Positions 28,001-38,251 of a DNA stretch of 64,000 nt are shown piece by piece. A model generated the notes under the pieces. The model worked only from the letters and a program-made list of their open reading frames with translations, was not told the DNA's origin and did not search any database. Source of the stretch: Calycina herbarum (taxonomy: Eukaryota; Ascomycota; Leotiomycetes; Helotiales; Pezizellaceae); assembly GCA_001414485.1 (NCBI GenBank), contig LLEY01000131.1, positions 1 to 64,000 of the forward strand, given 5' to 3'. Numbering within the stretch: the stretch's first letter is position 1; each line of letters starts with the position of its first letter. A program made the translations under genes and the position numbers.

Positions 28001-28400
28001 CTAAAAGAGAGGGATAAAGTCTACTTAGTATAGAAAAATATCGACATAAAAAGACTAAGTAATAAACTAGATTATAAAAAACTTAGACTATTTAAAATCA
28101 AACAAGTTAAAGAACCTTTAAATTATAAATTAGTATTACTAAAGATAATAAACATCTACCTAGTATTCTATATATCCCTACTCGAACTAGCACTACCGGG
28201 AGCACTACTAGCCCTACTTATAGAAATTCAACTAGTAAATCTAAACGCTAAATATAAAGTCAAAAAGATTCTTAACTATAAGATTATTAGAGACAAGATT
28301 AAGTATTTAATTAAATAGTTAGATTACCTATACTTAGAAAACACTTAAGAGCTAAAAAGCAATCTTAACTATTACCTAGAAGAACTTCGGAGGTTCTACT
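25090..28400 (+). pseudogene. Gypsy B pol remnant: protease to chromodomain
   Basis: Continuous but stop-ridden plus-strand pol. Protease near 25140-25190, reverse transcriptase near 25800-26320 with the YLDNILIF block near 26151-26172, RNase H near 26560-26940, integrase near 27090-28180 and chromodomain near 28250-28350. It aligns with Gypsy A over its length apart from A's insertions. The open frame at 27352-27579 (minus) is a shadow of the integrase. Confidence 0.8.
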
Positions 28401-28418
28401 ACTAAAACCTAGAGTTAC

Positions 28419-29042
28419 TCACATTTCGTAGTCAGAAGAGAAAGCCTTAAGGAAAGCTAAATCAAGGGTCGGCTCGGTAATAAAAGCAGGGTTATTAGAA
28501 GAGAAAGAGGCCGCTAGCTAAGCAACCTCCAGTTCCCTCTCTTCTTTCTCCTTCTCTACTCTTTCTTTCTTATCAGCTTTATCAAGTTCTTATAAGTTAG
28601 TAAGACCACGACAGAGTATCTCTTACTCCTGCTCTACAAAGAAGCGTTATTATTTTCGTAGGCGAAGGATCTTCTACATAGCTTCTTCCTAAATCTTATA
28701 AGCTGTTTCTTCCTCCTCCTATAATCTCCGCTTCTAAGTATTAATAGATTCCTACTCGAAAAGTAAGGGTATTCGATTTTATAACTTAATATTATAGGAT
28801 TTGCTCTTCCTAGTATACTTAGAGTACTTAGAACTACTAGAAACGCTAATACATCGACGACTAGTTTTCGTATTTATATAACAAGTATAAGGAATCATTT
28901 CACGTCCTAAACGTTCGATTCAAAGGGCGTTAAAGGTTCTATATTATTTAAGCTTATTCTTCAAGAGAGGTATTAATAACATAATAGGAACTAGAGAGGC
29001 TACTAGCCTCTTAATAATATTTCTTAGGCTATACTTAAGCAT
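28419..29042 (-). pseudogene. Antisense accessory frame of Gypsy B (Cys-cluster plus coiled coil)
   Basis: On the strand opposite to gag-pol, between chromodomain and 3' LTR, a frame runs from ATG at 29042 to a natural TGA at 28421-28419 (last residues SSDYEM). It has about a dozen internal stops, nearly all at codons RIP would make from Gln or Trp. The middle shows SKYSKYTRKSKSYNI, where Tyr probably replaces Cys (a former C-x2-C-x6-C-like cluster). The C-terminal half is Lys/Glu-rich and probably a coiled coil. Gypsy A lacks it. Additional or antisense genes are known in some fungal Gypsy elements; whether this one is homologous is untested. Confidence 0.55.
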
Positions 29043-29071
29043 AGAGACACGCTAGTCTAAGAAGGGGATAG

Positions 29072-29533
29072 TATTACGAATCACAGTATACGTAGTAAGT
29101 AGTCTAGACAGCGTTCTAATAGGATAAGGTATAATATCTAGGAAAGGAAAGTAACATAGGAGGAAATTAGTAATATAGAGGATATTAGAGATTTCAGGAT
29201 CTCACTATTATAGTAATATTAGAAGTCATGTAGGGTTATATAACGTAATCGCCTATATTGCTCTAATCGCTTTAATCGTAAGTAACGCGAGCGACGCGAG
29301 CGATATAAGCGACGTACTTAGGAACGAAGGTTCTATATAAGACTAGCACGTCTGCTATTAGATAGAAGCTTCGTACTCAACTTTAGTTATCAATCTTATC
29401 ATCTTATTTAACATCTTTAATATAAGTAACGAGTTCACTTCTAAGTAAACAACCCGGCGTATTCATACTTCTTACTACATACTAACCTTCGAGACTTAGT
29501 CATTTTTGTTTAGTTCGTTTGAGTTTCGTTACA
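29072..29533 (+). repeat. Gypsy B 3' LTR (462 bp)
   Basis: Follows the polypurine run aagaaggggatag; begins tattacgaatcac and ends gtttcgttaca, the unmutated end. It matches 22762-23223 with transitions only, as far as can be judged by eye. Confidence 0.92.
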
Positions 29534-29538
29534 CGTAT

Positions 29539-29610
29539 CTATACTTCTTACCTATATACTAATCTTCGAGACTTAGTTATATTTGTTTAGTTCGTTTAAG
29601 TTTCGTTACA
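29539..29610 (+). repeat. Gypsy A 3' LTR, second part
   Basis: The last 72 bp of the A-type LTR, ending gtttcgttaca directly before the ccggg duplication (29611-29615). The sequence then continues Fot1-like element M. Confidence 0.92.
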
Positions 29611-29956
29611 CCGGGGTATAAACTCTCTCGAATCTAGATTAAGTATATTCTAAACAATTACTTTCTCTTCTAGCTTAGACAATTTAACGTTTGCTAGCCG
29701 TCGCTTAGAGAGAGTAGTTCAGCTGTTTATTCTACTGTTTAGTATAGAAAAGAGTACTTCGTAGAGCTTTATAGCTTTCTAACAGCTTAGCTTTTTAGAT
29801 ATTCGAATAACCTCGATAGCTAGAACGATTTTTAATTCTTATAGAATAACTAATATAATATTTAGTAGAAAAAACACGTTGTAAAGAAAGAGGGTTGGGA
29901 ATTCGCTAAAATTAATTCGGTTTCTAATATAATCTAGGTTCTAATAAACTACGTTA

Positions 29957-30383
29957 GAGTAAATAGTTTATAAGATAACTCTTCTATCCGCTAAGGTACG
30001 TACTCTTTAAGTAGCTAACGAAGTCTTAAGTAAACGCTATAGAGCTAAAAAGGCTCGTGTCTATTAAGAGAGTATACTTATAGTAGAGAATATATAGAAT
30101 ATTATAGCCTAGAAGAATATAGATAAGCAGATACGACGCGACGTATATATAGTAAGAGGTAGTCGTAAGAAGAGTTAACTGTCTAGGTAATATTATAGAA
30201 TCTATAGAAAAGCTAGTTATAATATACGAACTTATTAAGAGGCTATAGATATATCTAGTTTCTTAGATTCTAAGTAGTTTTAGTTAATTTAATATATTAT
30301 AGTTAATTTATTAATATTCTAAGTTTAATACTAAGAAAAACTAATCCGGTTTCTAATATAATCCAGGTTCTAATAAACCACGT
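29957..30383 (+). mobile_element. Fot1-like element P, right end with terminal inverted repeat
   Basis: Continuation of element P after M: the end of the transposase region, then the terminal repeat that ends ctaataaaccacgt at 30383, followed by TA (30384-30385). It aligns with 53878-54303 of the copy further right, up to the terminal repeat, which differs. Confidence 0.85.
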
Positions 30384-30779
30384 TATATATTCTATATTAG
30401 TATAATAATATATAAATAATAAGGAATATTAGAATAATATAGAAGACAGTCTTATTTATAGAGTAGTATAAGAAAGAGAAATAATTAAATTCGTAATACT
30501 TAAGAATAGTCTTTAGAAAGTCTATTAAACTATAGATCTATCTAGAGTTAGAAGAGAAAGAGTTAAATAAGAGATAAAGAACTACCTAAGAAATAGCTTC
30601 TAAGCTTTTAATATACTATCTAACGTACTACTGCTATATTAGTATCTATAGACTACTAATAGAACTAATATAATTCGCGTTATTCTAGAAACTAATATCT
30701 ATATTCGAAAAGAGCGAGTGTCTTAGCTATAGCTGATAAAAAACCAAGTCTATTTATTAGTATTACTTGAGATAATAAG
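30384..30779. other. AT-rich decayed stretch, unidentified
   Basis: No gene or repeat structure is recognised. Stops occur in all frames and CA/TG is scarce, so it is probably an old RIP-mutated repeat. Confidence 0.5.
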
Positions 30780-30945
30780 TCTATATAACTTTAGGTTATA
30801 AAACTATATAGTTGTATATACTATTATATTCGGTTACTATTTCTAGGTACGAAAGATATAACTACTTATAGCCGTGCTAGCTTCCTACTAGCGTCCTAGT
30901 TACATAGACGGATATAACTTAAAGTTAGTATTATATATAACGATA
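30780..30945. repeat. Probable solo LTR related to Copia 1
   Basis: About 166 bp that follow the 170-bp Copia 1 LTR in order: ggttataaa, a tatatac/tattatatt run, tttctaggta, tataactactta, gctagc, cctactagcg and tatataacgata at the end. It is too diverged to fix the edges, and no duplication is visible. It is the last recognised repeat before the gene island. Confidence 0.5.
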
Positions 30946-31296
30946 CTATTCTAGATAAATAAATTAAACCAAGTCTATAATCCAAGTCAATAGTGAGAAA
31001 AACCTAAGAGTAGATTTACTATGAAGTAAAGTAGAAAAGAATTTTCAAAAACAGAGAGGAAACTAAGAAATTTTCTAAAAAGCACGGTTTACAAAAAAGT
31101 CGTGAAAAGAGAAGCTTATATCGGAACTGACTATAAGGAGAAAACACAAACTCCCTTTGGCGACTATCAAATAACATAGCAACTTCACGAATAAGTTAGT
31201 GTGAGCTTGAAAGCTCCTAATCTGATTATAGAAAGGCTGGATAAACAGTTCCGAGGACCAGCTCAGCTCATTTTGCATCTTGATGGCGAAGTTCTA
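30946..31296. other. Repeat-to-island boundary and 3' flank of the adenylation gene
   Basis: Base composition changes here from RIP-like to ordinary. It contains the 3' flank of the minus-strand adenylation gene. A small open frame (31075-31278, minus) has no family features and I do not call it. No carrier-protein (LGxDSL-like) motif is seen downstream of the adenylation stop. Confidence 0.5.
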
Positions 31297-33054
31297 TCAA
31301 AAAACCCTATCAATCTCTTCCCGATATAACTCCAATGCCGGCGCTCGCTGAACCGCTCCCTTCGGCGACCTTGGAAGCGGTTTGTTTGCCGATATGACAA
31401 TGATTCGTGACCTCGAAACGGAAGATTGAGGAGGGAACAAATTATTACACTCCTTAATCATCTCCCACAGCTCTTCCATACATTTTGCATCAGTTGCCGA
31501 GGATGGATCGACAAGTTCAACTAGCAAGGCCGTTTTGGGCTTTCCGGTACCACACATGATAGCTTGCCTCACAAACGGAAGAGCCGAAACTTTCGCCTCA
31601 AATCCCGATGGATTTACGGTACCACCATTGCTTAGAATGAGCAGATCATCAACCCTGCCTTGATAAGCCCAGAAACCTTCACGATGTGGATCGGGAGAGA
31701 ACATATCTCTCGTGGACCATTCCTTCTGATGAGGAAACATCTTGAACACAGGTGGTTCCGCGTCGGGGTTGTCGTTTTTGGATATCCATGCTTCGTAACT
31801 CCCACCTCCGGGTATCGGACGGAAGTCAAAGTTGCTTGCGGGATGTGGCTTCCAACTGTTCCATCCTCTCCTATCCCACGGACCACTTGGAACAATCTTG
31901 GGCACGGTCCCCATCTCACTTGTTCCATACATGCCGAATACACGGAAGTGTTGTGTGAGGATATCACCAGTTGGTATGGAGAGAGGGCCCCCACCGAATG
32001 CAATCCATTTGACTTTCGCGGACACTTCTTCGATATATTTTGGATTCGATGCAATACCATCTAGAACGAATGCTGGTGCAATAAGAAGATCTGGGTCGTT
32101 TCCGCGAATCATTGCCATTGCCGTATCAAAGTTGAATTCAGCTTCTGGTCGAGGGAACAGAACCACGATATTGTTTGGCACAGCCGCGAAGAGATTGGGA
32201 TAAAAGCTGCTGCTCTATATTTTGGTAAGCAGCAATCAAATTCTGAGATAGACGAAACTAACATGGTTTGGCGGTGACATGGCACAAATCTCTACTCCAT
32301 GACAGACTGATTCCAGGCTAGTGTATCCTTCAGGTGGACTAGCTTGACACTGTTCATTCCAACTCGCGAGCCAGTCATGGCTGTATATCAAGGGCTTGGG
32401 GATTCCTGTTGTTCCAGAGGTATGGACCATGACCAACGGTTCCGACCTTGCCTTGTCGAATGTTTTGTCATATGGATAATGTGGATATTCTTCGTCTAGG
32501 AGATCAGCAAGACTTGGTATTTCGTGGAAACAGTCTTCGCGGAAACTCGGCTGGCTGTTCTGTGAAAGTCGCTTTACGACATCCAAATCCCTCGAGGACA
32601 TCAAGATAGTCTCACATTCTACCCGATTCAATAAATCTGCAAGTCCAACGACCGCATACGTAGGAGATGGGAATATCATCTACAACAATTTAGCACAACG
32701 AGAAATTTTACCAACGAGATTCCCTGGTACCTTATATCCAGCCTTGACAGCAGCCAGCATCAAGATGCTATATCGAGGATCCCAGTTTCCAAAATAAGCA
32801 AGCGTTTCGAAAGTCTTTGACTCTTCAAAATTACCCTTGATCCACCAAGCCAATCCATTGATCGCGTTGGCCATCAACCTATACGTTATCTTTCGATAAC
32901 CGGCATCGTAACTTGACGGATCTCTTGGAATCTTTGCCCATACAGACTCTGGACGGGTCTGAGCCAAGCCATCGATGATATGGTTCAAGAGCTGTTTCTG
33001 TTGGAGGACTGGCTGAGGAGGTGATGGACCTTCCGAGAACTGGAGTGTAGGCAT
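31297..33054 (-). CDS. Stand-alone adenylation (AMP-binding, NRPS-like) enzyme
   Basis: Predicted 552-residue acyl- or aminoacyl-adenylate-forming enzyme. Exons on the minus strand: 33054-32731, 32679-32263 and 32214-31297; introns of 51 and 48 bp are both phase 0. Family motifs, in order: TSGTTGIPKPLIYSH (A3, P-loop, about residues 195-209), YGTSEMG (A5, 343-349), TRDMF (A7), GRVDDLLILSNGG (A8, 434-446) and SPKGAVQRAP with the expected catalytic Lys near 533 (A10). The start MPTLQFSEG is chosen because similarity-like sequence begins there. Fungal NRPS-like enzymes usually continue into carrier and reductase or thioesterase domains; this one stops just after A10, so it is either a true stand-alone ligase loading CoA or another carrier, or a truncated NRPS-like enzyme. 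Divergent from the 7TM gene. Substrate unknown; the fatty-acid genes nearby make a carboxylic acid plausible. Confidence 0.86.
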
Positions 33055-34179
33055 ATTTGGGCCAAAAATAAAGAAAAGCCGGATAGAGAGCGCTGTGCCA
33101 GTATCTTGACGTTTGATGCGTACCGAAACCTGGAAGCTGACCTCGTAAAGTGGACAGACACTTGAGCTCGGCTCCTCGGTTGGGTTGGATCTGTGAATCA
33201 AGACCGTCGCAAACGCAGCTTCTGATTCACCAAGCAGGACGCTCGATTCACTGCAACGCGAAGATATGGCTATGCAGTTGAGGGACCCCCTCGAAGCGAG
33301 TTGCTATAACGGGTATGCGATACCGTAGGAGTGCTGTGCCGTTGGAAAATATCGTGAAGTTGGGTAGTTGAGTTTGATTTTCTGATCCCTAGCCAGTTTA
33401 CATGCAATCTGACTTCAAAGGGAGAAGCGATTTTCATTGAAAATTGATTGGCGAAGGTGGGTGCGAGGTGCAGTCTTGCATGCATGTTGTCAGACTTTAG
33501 TCCACACACATTTTCCCCCTCTGTGCATGCCCTTACCCTTACTTAGTACGTAACGTTTTTCCTTCCGGTTTGGCTGCAGGACCCTGTTTTCTAATTTTTC
33601 TTCCTTTGTCGTTTTTGCGTGGGCATTGGCCGTAGAATTATATACCAAGTTCAACAAATCCACAACAGTTGGTTGGAAATTTGACCCGCGTGCTGGGTTT
33701 CTTCATAAGAATCCAACTCAAAATGGGACCAAGAACCCATTCAAAGGCTAATGTTTAGTCAGTGTTCCGTTTTCGTTCAAGTCGAATTATGTAAAGCATG
33801 ACTGATTACCAGCATCTGCAACCCCCGGTATTATGTTATTTGATGGTTAAAATCAAGGGTGCGTATGCTTGGGTTGGAAGGTTACATACACATGATATCG
33901 GGCTTCCGCCTCCTCCAAATTACTGCAATCTCATTTCATCGCGAAACGAAATCGGTACTTTAGACCCCAACTTCAGCAGTGCGGCCACCCCAGTCATTGT
34001 TGCCGTTGAGATAACCGTCAATAAAGGGCGCCAGCTTTCCGACAGCTTGCACACCAACAGTGACCAACTTGCCCGGTGGGTGCCAGTAACAGCCTCTCTT
34101 TTTGAGATCGATCCGCAGCCGCCACCAACAACCTTCACAACAATATACTCGACCAGGCCGTCGGAAAATTGGCACCACA
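33055..34179. other. Bidirectional promoter region (adenylation enzyme / 7TM protein)
   Basis: 1.1 kb between two divergently transcribed starts, of ordinary composition. It probably holds both promoters. I see no convincing TATA position, repeat or shared operator. Open frames here (33270-33509 and 33798-34193) lack family features and are not called. Confidence 0.5.
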
Positions 34180-35424
34180 ATGGCTTCCACTGACGCCGAG
34201 ATCAAGGCAGCTTTTCTCAACGAGAACAATTCGGCTACCCTGATAACGACATGTGCTGTGTTCCTCGCTCTCAATACTCTCTTTGTTGTCCTTCGCTTCC
34301 TGTCTCGATACTTCCTCAAGACGCCCTTTGCATGGGAGGACGCATTGATAATCATGGGGTATATCACTTGTGCAGGACTGTGTATTGACGGAATCAGTAA
34401 GTTTTCAATCCCCTCTTGAGCTTCATGGCCATGAAACAACAAAAACAACAAAAACAACAAAAACTAACAAGAGCAGTTGCTCCGACGTTTGGCGTCGGGA
34501 CTCGTTTTGCAAAACTCAAGGTCACCCATCCCGAGAAGATTCCACATTGGGGTTGGAACGGCTTTTACGCCATTCCAATCCTCTATAGTTTTGCCGTGTC
34601 TTTTCCCAAGCTCTCGATCCTGATGCTCTATCTGCGCATCTTCGTGGACAAGTTCTCGAAAATCATGTGCTGGATCATCTTCTTCGTCATCTCAGCCAGC
34701 TGCATTGCCAACGTCTTCTCGTCCGCTTTCCAGTGCGGGAATACTCCGACCGCTGCGTGGCACTCGGGTCCAGGAACGTGCAGCAATATCCAGGCACATC
34801 TGACGTATGGAAGTCTTCCCAACATTGTCACCGATCTAGCCATGTTGATCCTCCCCATCCCCGTGGTGCGGAAGCTTCATGTTGCGCCCCACGTGAAGAT
34901 TGGAATCGCCATGACCTTTGCGTTGGCAAGCATGTAAGAAGAAGAGGGCTGTCTGTTGGGGCAATCAATCATACAAATGCTAACTTGACAACAGCGGACT
35001 GATTACCGCCATCGTGCGATTCGTTCAATTCACCCAGAACGCATTTGCCAGCGACCCCACATACAAGGCCACTCCCTTGATCATTTGGGTTGCGGTTGAG
35101 AGCAGCATTTACCTCATCTCGGCGTGTCTTCTTTCTTGCCGCCCTGTTCTGGGGAGAATCATTGCCAACCAGCGCTTAAACACCATGTACTCCTGGCTCC
35201 GAAGAACCACGAGCAGGGGAAGCCCTACTCGTACCGATCGATCAGATCCTTCAGCTAATGTGGCTGGACCAAGTAGCCTCCCCACGGCTTACATTCGAAG
35301 AGGAAGTAGCGAGGAAGCTTTTGCTGGGGCTGGAGAATACTACAAATTGGACAAGTTGGACAACAACGGGAAGATCCATGTCAAGAAGGACTTTACTGTT
35401 GATTCTGTTTCTCAACATGAGTAA
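34180..35424 (+). CDS. PTH11-like seven-transmembrane (fungal rhodopsin-domain) protein
   Basis: Predicted 367-residue integral membrane protein. Exons 34180-34396, 34477-34933 and 34995-35424, with introns of 80 bp (phase 1) and 61 bp (phase 2), both preceded by ctaac branch sites. Hallmarks of the fungal rhodopsin-like domain: WEDALIIMGYI in an early loop, GVGTRFAKL, LYLRIF, FQCG, and IVTDLAMLILPIPVVRKL in a late helix. About seven hydrophobic segments span residues 20-280; a hydrophilic, Ser/Arg-rich cytosolic tail follows. No N-terminal CFEM cysteine domain is present. Members are proposed surface sensors, but few have ligands. The ATG at 34180 is in a good context (caccacaATGG). Intron 1 carries acaacaaaa tandem units. 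A link to the neighbouring enzymes is not shown by sequence. Confidence 0.87.
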
Positions 35425-36221
35425 ATGGGGGTATGTATGGACAAAGACAAAAGCGGAGTGGATCGCGCACGACTTTGAGTTTGGAATGTATGCAGAAAAG
35501 TGAATGATTATATCAAAAAATAGTAGGAAAACTGTCACATAGGACGATAGACTGAGGAGAGTTCGGAGATAATGAGGAGGTCTCAGAACATTTATATAGG
35601 AACTCGGCATTCTTTAGGATTTGAATGATTACTGATATACCAATTGTTTACTCGATCAATTTGGTGATTACTGATCCCTTTACATTAGGAAGGATTTCAG
35701 TGGGTCTACAAAGGTTAATCAAACGACCATTCTCTTATTCTTCTCCAAAGTATACCGAGATTCCCACCTCAGCTTAAACTCGCAAGTATTGATTCAATTT
35801 TGAGTCAAAACCCAATTTTCGGGCCTCGGACATTCCAACAAAGCACCAACAGAACGGCCGGGAATCCATTGGGCCATTACTTTCCATAAATGAACCTGAA
35901 CCCTTGCTACTTTAGTCGGAAGCAAGATCCACCCTCAGAGCCTGAATCAAAGCGCGATTGCTCTCTGCAGTTGACCAGTTCCCACTTTCCTCGGTGTCAT
36001 ATGTTGGTATCCACGTGGAAACCCATCAACTGTCGCACATGGGAATTACTTTGCTAGCATGCCGAAAGAGATTTATATGAGTATGGTTTCCACATTCTTT
36101 CTGTCTAAATGTTTTCCAGCGCCTTCCAAATTGCAGCTCTTTCTTGCATCTTGTTACATATCTGACTTCAATCGCCGAACTACCATCTCTGCTTCCGTCT
36201 TACCTACGCCACGCCACCATT
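35425..36221. other. Intergenic: 3' flank of 7TM gene and thioesterase promoter
   Basis: About 800 bp of ordinary composition. Nothing identifiable beyond presumed untranslated and promoter sequence; the open frame 36059-36349 is out of frame with the real first exon and is not called. Confidence 0.4.
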
Positions 36222-37380
36222 ATGAATACCAGTACCGCAGATCTGACCCCCACTTCCATTCCGGATGCACTGTCGAATTGCATCCAACACACAGGGAATG
36301 GGGAGTTTGCGCTGGATTTACCTCGCTCGTTCTGTTTCGGTCCAAGTAAACTAGCCACCTTCTGCTCTCTGCTCCTTGGCTAACAGTCTTGAGGGATATT
36401 TGGCGGGTTGGTCATGGCTATGGTGCAACAAGCGACGAGAGACTACTTCTTAGAAAGCCACCCAGCATACCAGCAGCCCGATGTCCTCGGCATGCAATGG
36501 CAATTTTCACGCCTGCTGTTCCCCGCTCCTGCGAAACTCGTCCTCCAAGACATGCACCTGGGGAAGGCTGCCTCGACGGTTTTCGCCGTTGTCAGCCAAG
36601 GTGGTGCGAAGTGCATGATGGGGTTTGTAAAGTAAGTGCGAGGCGCCTTTTTCCCAATCCTGCCCCGCCCTGTCCTGCCCCGCTGGCCAATCTGCTGATG
36701 CAGGATCGGATCCCTACAATAGCATGAGCAACTTCTCCCTCTCCAAGGGCTTCTCGTTCGAGACCTCCTGGAAACTGAACCCCCCACCAATCGAAGCCTC
36801 CATCGCTCGGCTCGCCGACGACAACGACCCCCGGTGGATTTCCTGTCAAACGCCGTACCACCCACAGAGCTTCCGACGCGTGCAGTCGTATCTGAAGTTT
36901 TTTGTGCCGTATGATTTGCATGAGCCTAGCATCCGCGACCAGTGGATCACTCCTTCGGATCCGCAGACCACCTTTACCAACGAGACCCTGGCCTTCGTCC
37001 TCGACCTCTCCTTGCCCATCCTCGACAACTTCTACCCTGCGCAGTCCACCGGCGGACAGGCAGCAACGGTGGCCGCGGGGCTCCAGCAAAAAAAGGACCG
37101 AGAGGCGGGCGTGACGAGGCCGGTCGACGCGTCGTCGGGGTCTTATGCGGCGCCTGCCATGATCACCTCTCTGGCCACCAGTATCGAGATTAAGGAACGC
37201 CTGCCACCCGGGGGGGTGAAATGGCTGTTCATGCGAGCCGCGGCCAAGCAAATCCAGAATGGGAGGATGAGCATGGAAGTGATGCTTTTCGACGAGGGCA
37301 TGCATTTGATTGCCCTCAGCCAACAGCTCAACCCCATCATCGACCTATCTCGAGCGATGGCCAATAAGGCGAAGCTTTAG
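36222..37380 (+). CDS. TesB/4HBT-like acyl-CoA thioesterase (double hotdog)
   Basis: Predicted 339-residue enzyme hydrolysing acyl thioesters. Exons 36222-36345, 36394-36631 and 36723-37380; introns of 48 bp (phase 1) and 91 bp (phase 2). Joining exon 1 to exon 2 restores FGPRIFGGLVMAMVQQA, the TesB-type entry into the first hotdog helix. VLQDMHLGKAASTVFAVV follows as its long strand. The second hotdog ends with MLFDEGMHLIALSQQ, the family's Asp/Glu...Gln region near the C-terminus. Exon 2 uses acceptor ttgag at 36393 because the more usual cag at 36386 would put a stop in frame; this is the least certain junction. No targeting signal is obvious. It could release a fatty or modified acyl group from CoA or a carrier. 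Convergent with the desaturase gene. Confidence 0.78.
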
Positions 37381-37732
37381 GCTGAAAGGCGGCCACTGCG
37401 CTTTGGGGTCACCATGCGATGGCAGCAAAGTGGTGTTGATTGGTGGTGTTGGGTTGGCTGTTCGTCGGTGTTGGGTTGGTTGGCTGTTCGTCGCTGTGGG
37501 GTGCTTGCTGCGGTGGTTGTTGGTGATGTGGGTGGAGTCGTTGTTGGTGATATGCTCCGTGCGAGAAGCGACGCTGTTTTCTCCGTCGTGGACATTATGC
37601 TGCGGGAAGGAGCGGCAGGCGTTGATCCGCGGTTTGGGGCTGCATTCTGGACGGCACAGCCCTAAGGGTGGGTTCATAGATCGTCCATTTTTACTTACCG
37701 GGCCCTTTCTTCTCGCGTGAAGCCGCGCCTCA

Positions 37733-37795
37733 AGATCGCTCACGATCGCTCACCATCCTTCACGATCCTTCACGACCCTTCACAATCCTACAGTA
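37733..37795. repeat. Short tandem array of tcacgatc-type units
   Basis: Successive imperfect 9-10 bp units, gatcgctcac / gatccttcac / gacccttcac, about six copies. Downstream of the thioesterase stop and near the middle of the convergent region. Confidence 0.7.
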
Positions 37796-37817
37796 ATAAC
37801 ACCATGGCACCATAGTA

Positions 37818-37862
37818 GTCTAAAGACTGGGTAAAGACTGGGTAAAGACTGGGTAAACATTA
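37818..37862. repeat. Tandem repeat of a 12-bp unit (aaagactgggta)
   Basis: Three to four near-perfect copies of gtaaagactggg in a row, starting after ctaaagactggg. A variable-number repeat type; no function seen. Confidence 0.8.
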
Positions 37863-38251
37863 CATAGATGAACACGTTTTCAACGAAACGCTTCTCAAGT
37901 TGGTGGTGGGTGACACAAAATACGCCACCAGGTTTCTTTGCAAGCGAAAAGTGGGTAAAGTGTGTGGAATTTCAAGTTGCACTTTTTCAAGCCCCCCGCT
38001 TCATCCATGTTCCCCAATCCTTGCCGCATGCGTCAGCTTCCAATCGCTCCCGTCCACGATGGGCGATCTCCAGTCCGAGAAAAAAGCGGCCGCTTTTCGC
38101 TTAAGCTCACCCCCAGAAACCACCCTCGCCACCCAGCCCAGATCACACCAAAGAGGTGCACGGGCCAGCGGACGGTTATTTCTCGGACGTCGAGGCGATC
38201 GCTCATGACCCCAGAGGATCCACCTTCCCCGACTTCCATTCCATGTGACCT

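Larger units (their letters stand above)
22762..29533 (+). mobile_element. Gypsy B: chromodomain LTR retrotransposon (6772 bp)
   Basis: Plus-strand relative of Gypsy A with 462-bp LTRs, inserted inside A's 3' LTR with duplication cgtat (22757-22761 and 29534-29538). The internal order is gag, protease, reverse transcriptase, RNase H, integrase and chromodomain (near 28250-28350). It is uninterrupted, so it supplies the empty sites for the Copia 1, Copia 2 and solo LTR insertions of A. It also carries an antisense frame between chromodomain and 3' LTR that A lacks. Confidence 0.92.
2904..29610 (+). mobile_element. Gypsy A: chromodomain LTR retrotransposon, nested host of four insertions
   Basis: Plus-strand Ty3/Gypsy chromovirus flanked by the 5-bp duplication ccggg (2899-2903 and 29611-29615). 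LTRs are 463 bp, the 3' copy split by Gypsy B. Order inside: gag with zinc knuckle, aspartic protease, reverse transcriptase, RNase H, integrase, chromodomain. Passengers with their own duplications are Copia 1 (7662-13978), Copia 2 (14102-20285), a solo LTR (20962-21229) and Gypsy B (22762-29533). RIP stop codons fill every domain, so it is dead. Confidence 0.92.
1383..29954 (-). mobile_element. Fot1/pogo-like DNA transposon M (interrupted by Gypsy A)
   Basis: A minus-strand Fot1-like element bounded by inverted repeats: it opens with acgtggtttattagaaccc at 1383 and closes with the mutated mirror ctaataaactacgt at 29954. A TA duplication lies on both sides (1381-1382 and 29955-29956). Its own sequence is only 1383-2898 plus 29616-29954; the rest is Gypsy A and its passengers. 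The transposase is read right to left, with the N-terminal helix-turn-helix part near 29620-29850 and the DDE part near 1700-2850. All frames carry RIP stops. Confidence 0.85.
37381..38251. other. Convergent intergenic region between thioesterase and desaturase
   Basis: 870 bp between two 3' ends. It holds a GT/TG-rich low-complexity stretch (about 37425-37560, ttggttggctgttcgtcg-like units) and two short tandem arrays listed separately. Several open frames on both strands (37310-38255) come from the low-complexity sequence and show no family features. Confidence 0.5.

Noticed and set aside
31075..31278. 67-residue frame as a possible carrier domain continuing the adenylation enzyme
   Set aside because: No LGxDSL phosphopantetheine motif and not in a splice-compatible continuation; no family resemblance.
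36592..37323. 243-residue minus-strand open frame
   Set aside because: Antisense shadow of thioesterase exon 3, produced by its GC-rich codon use.
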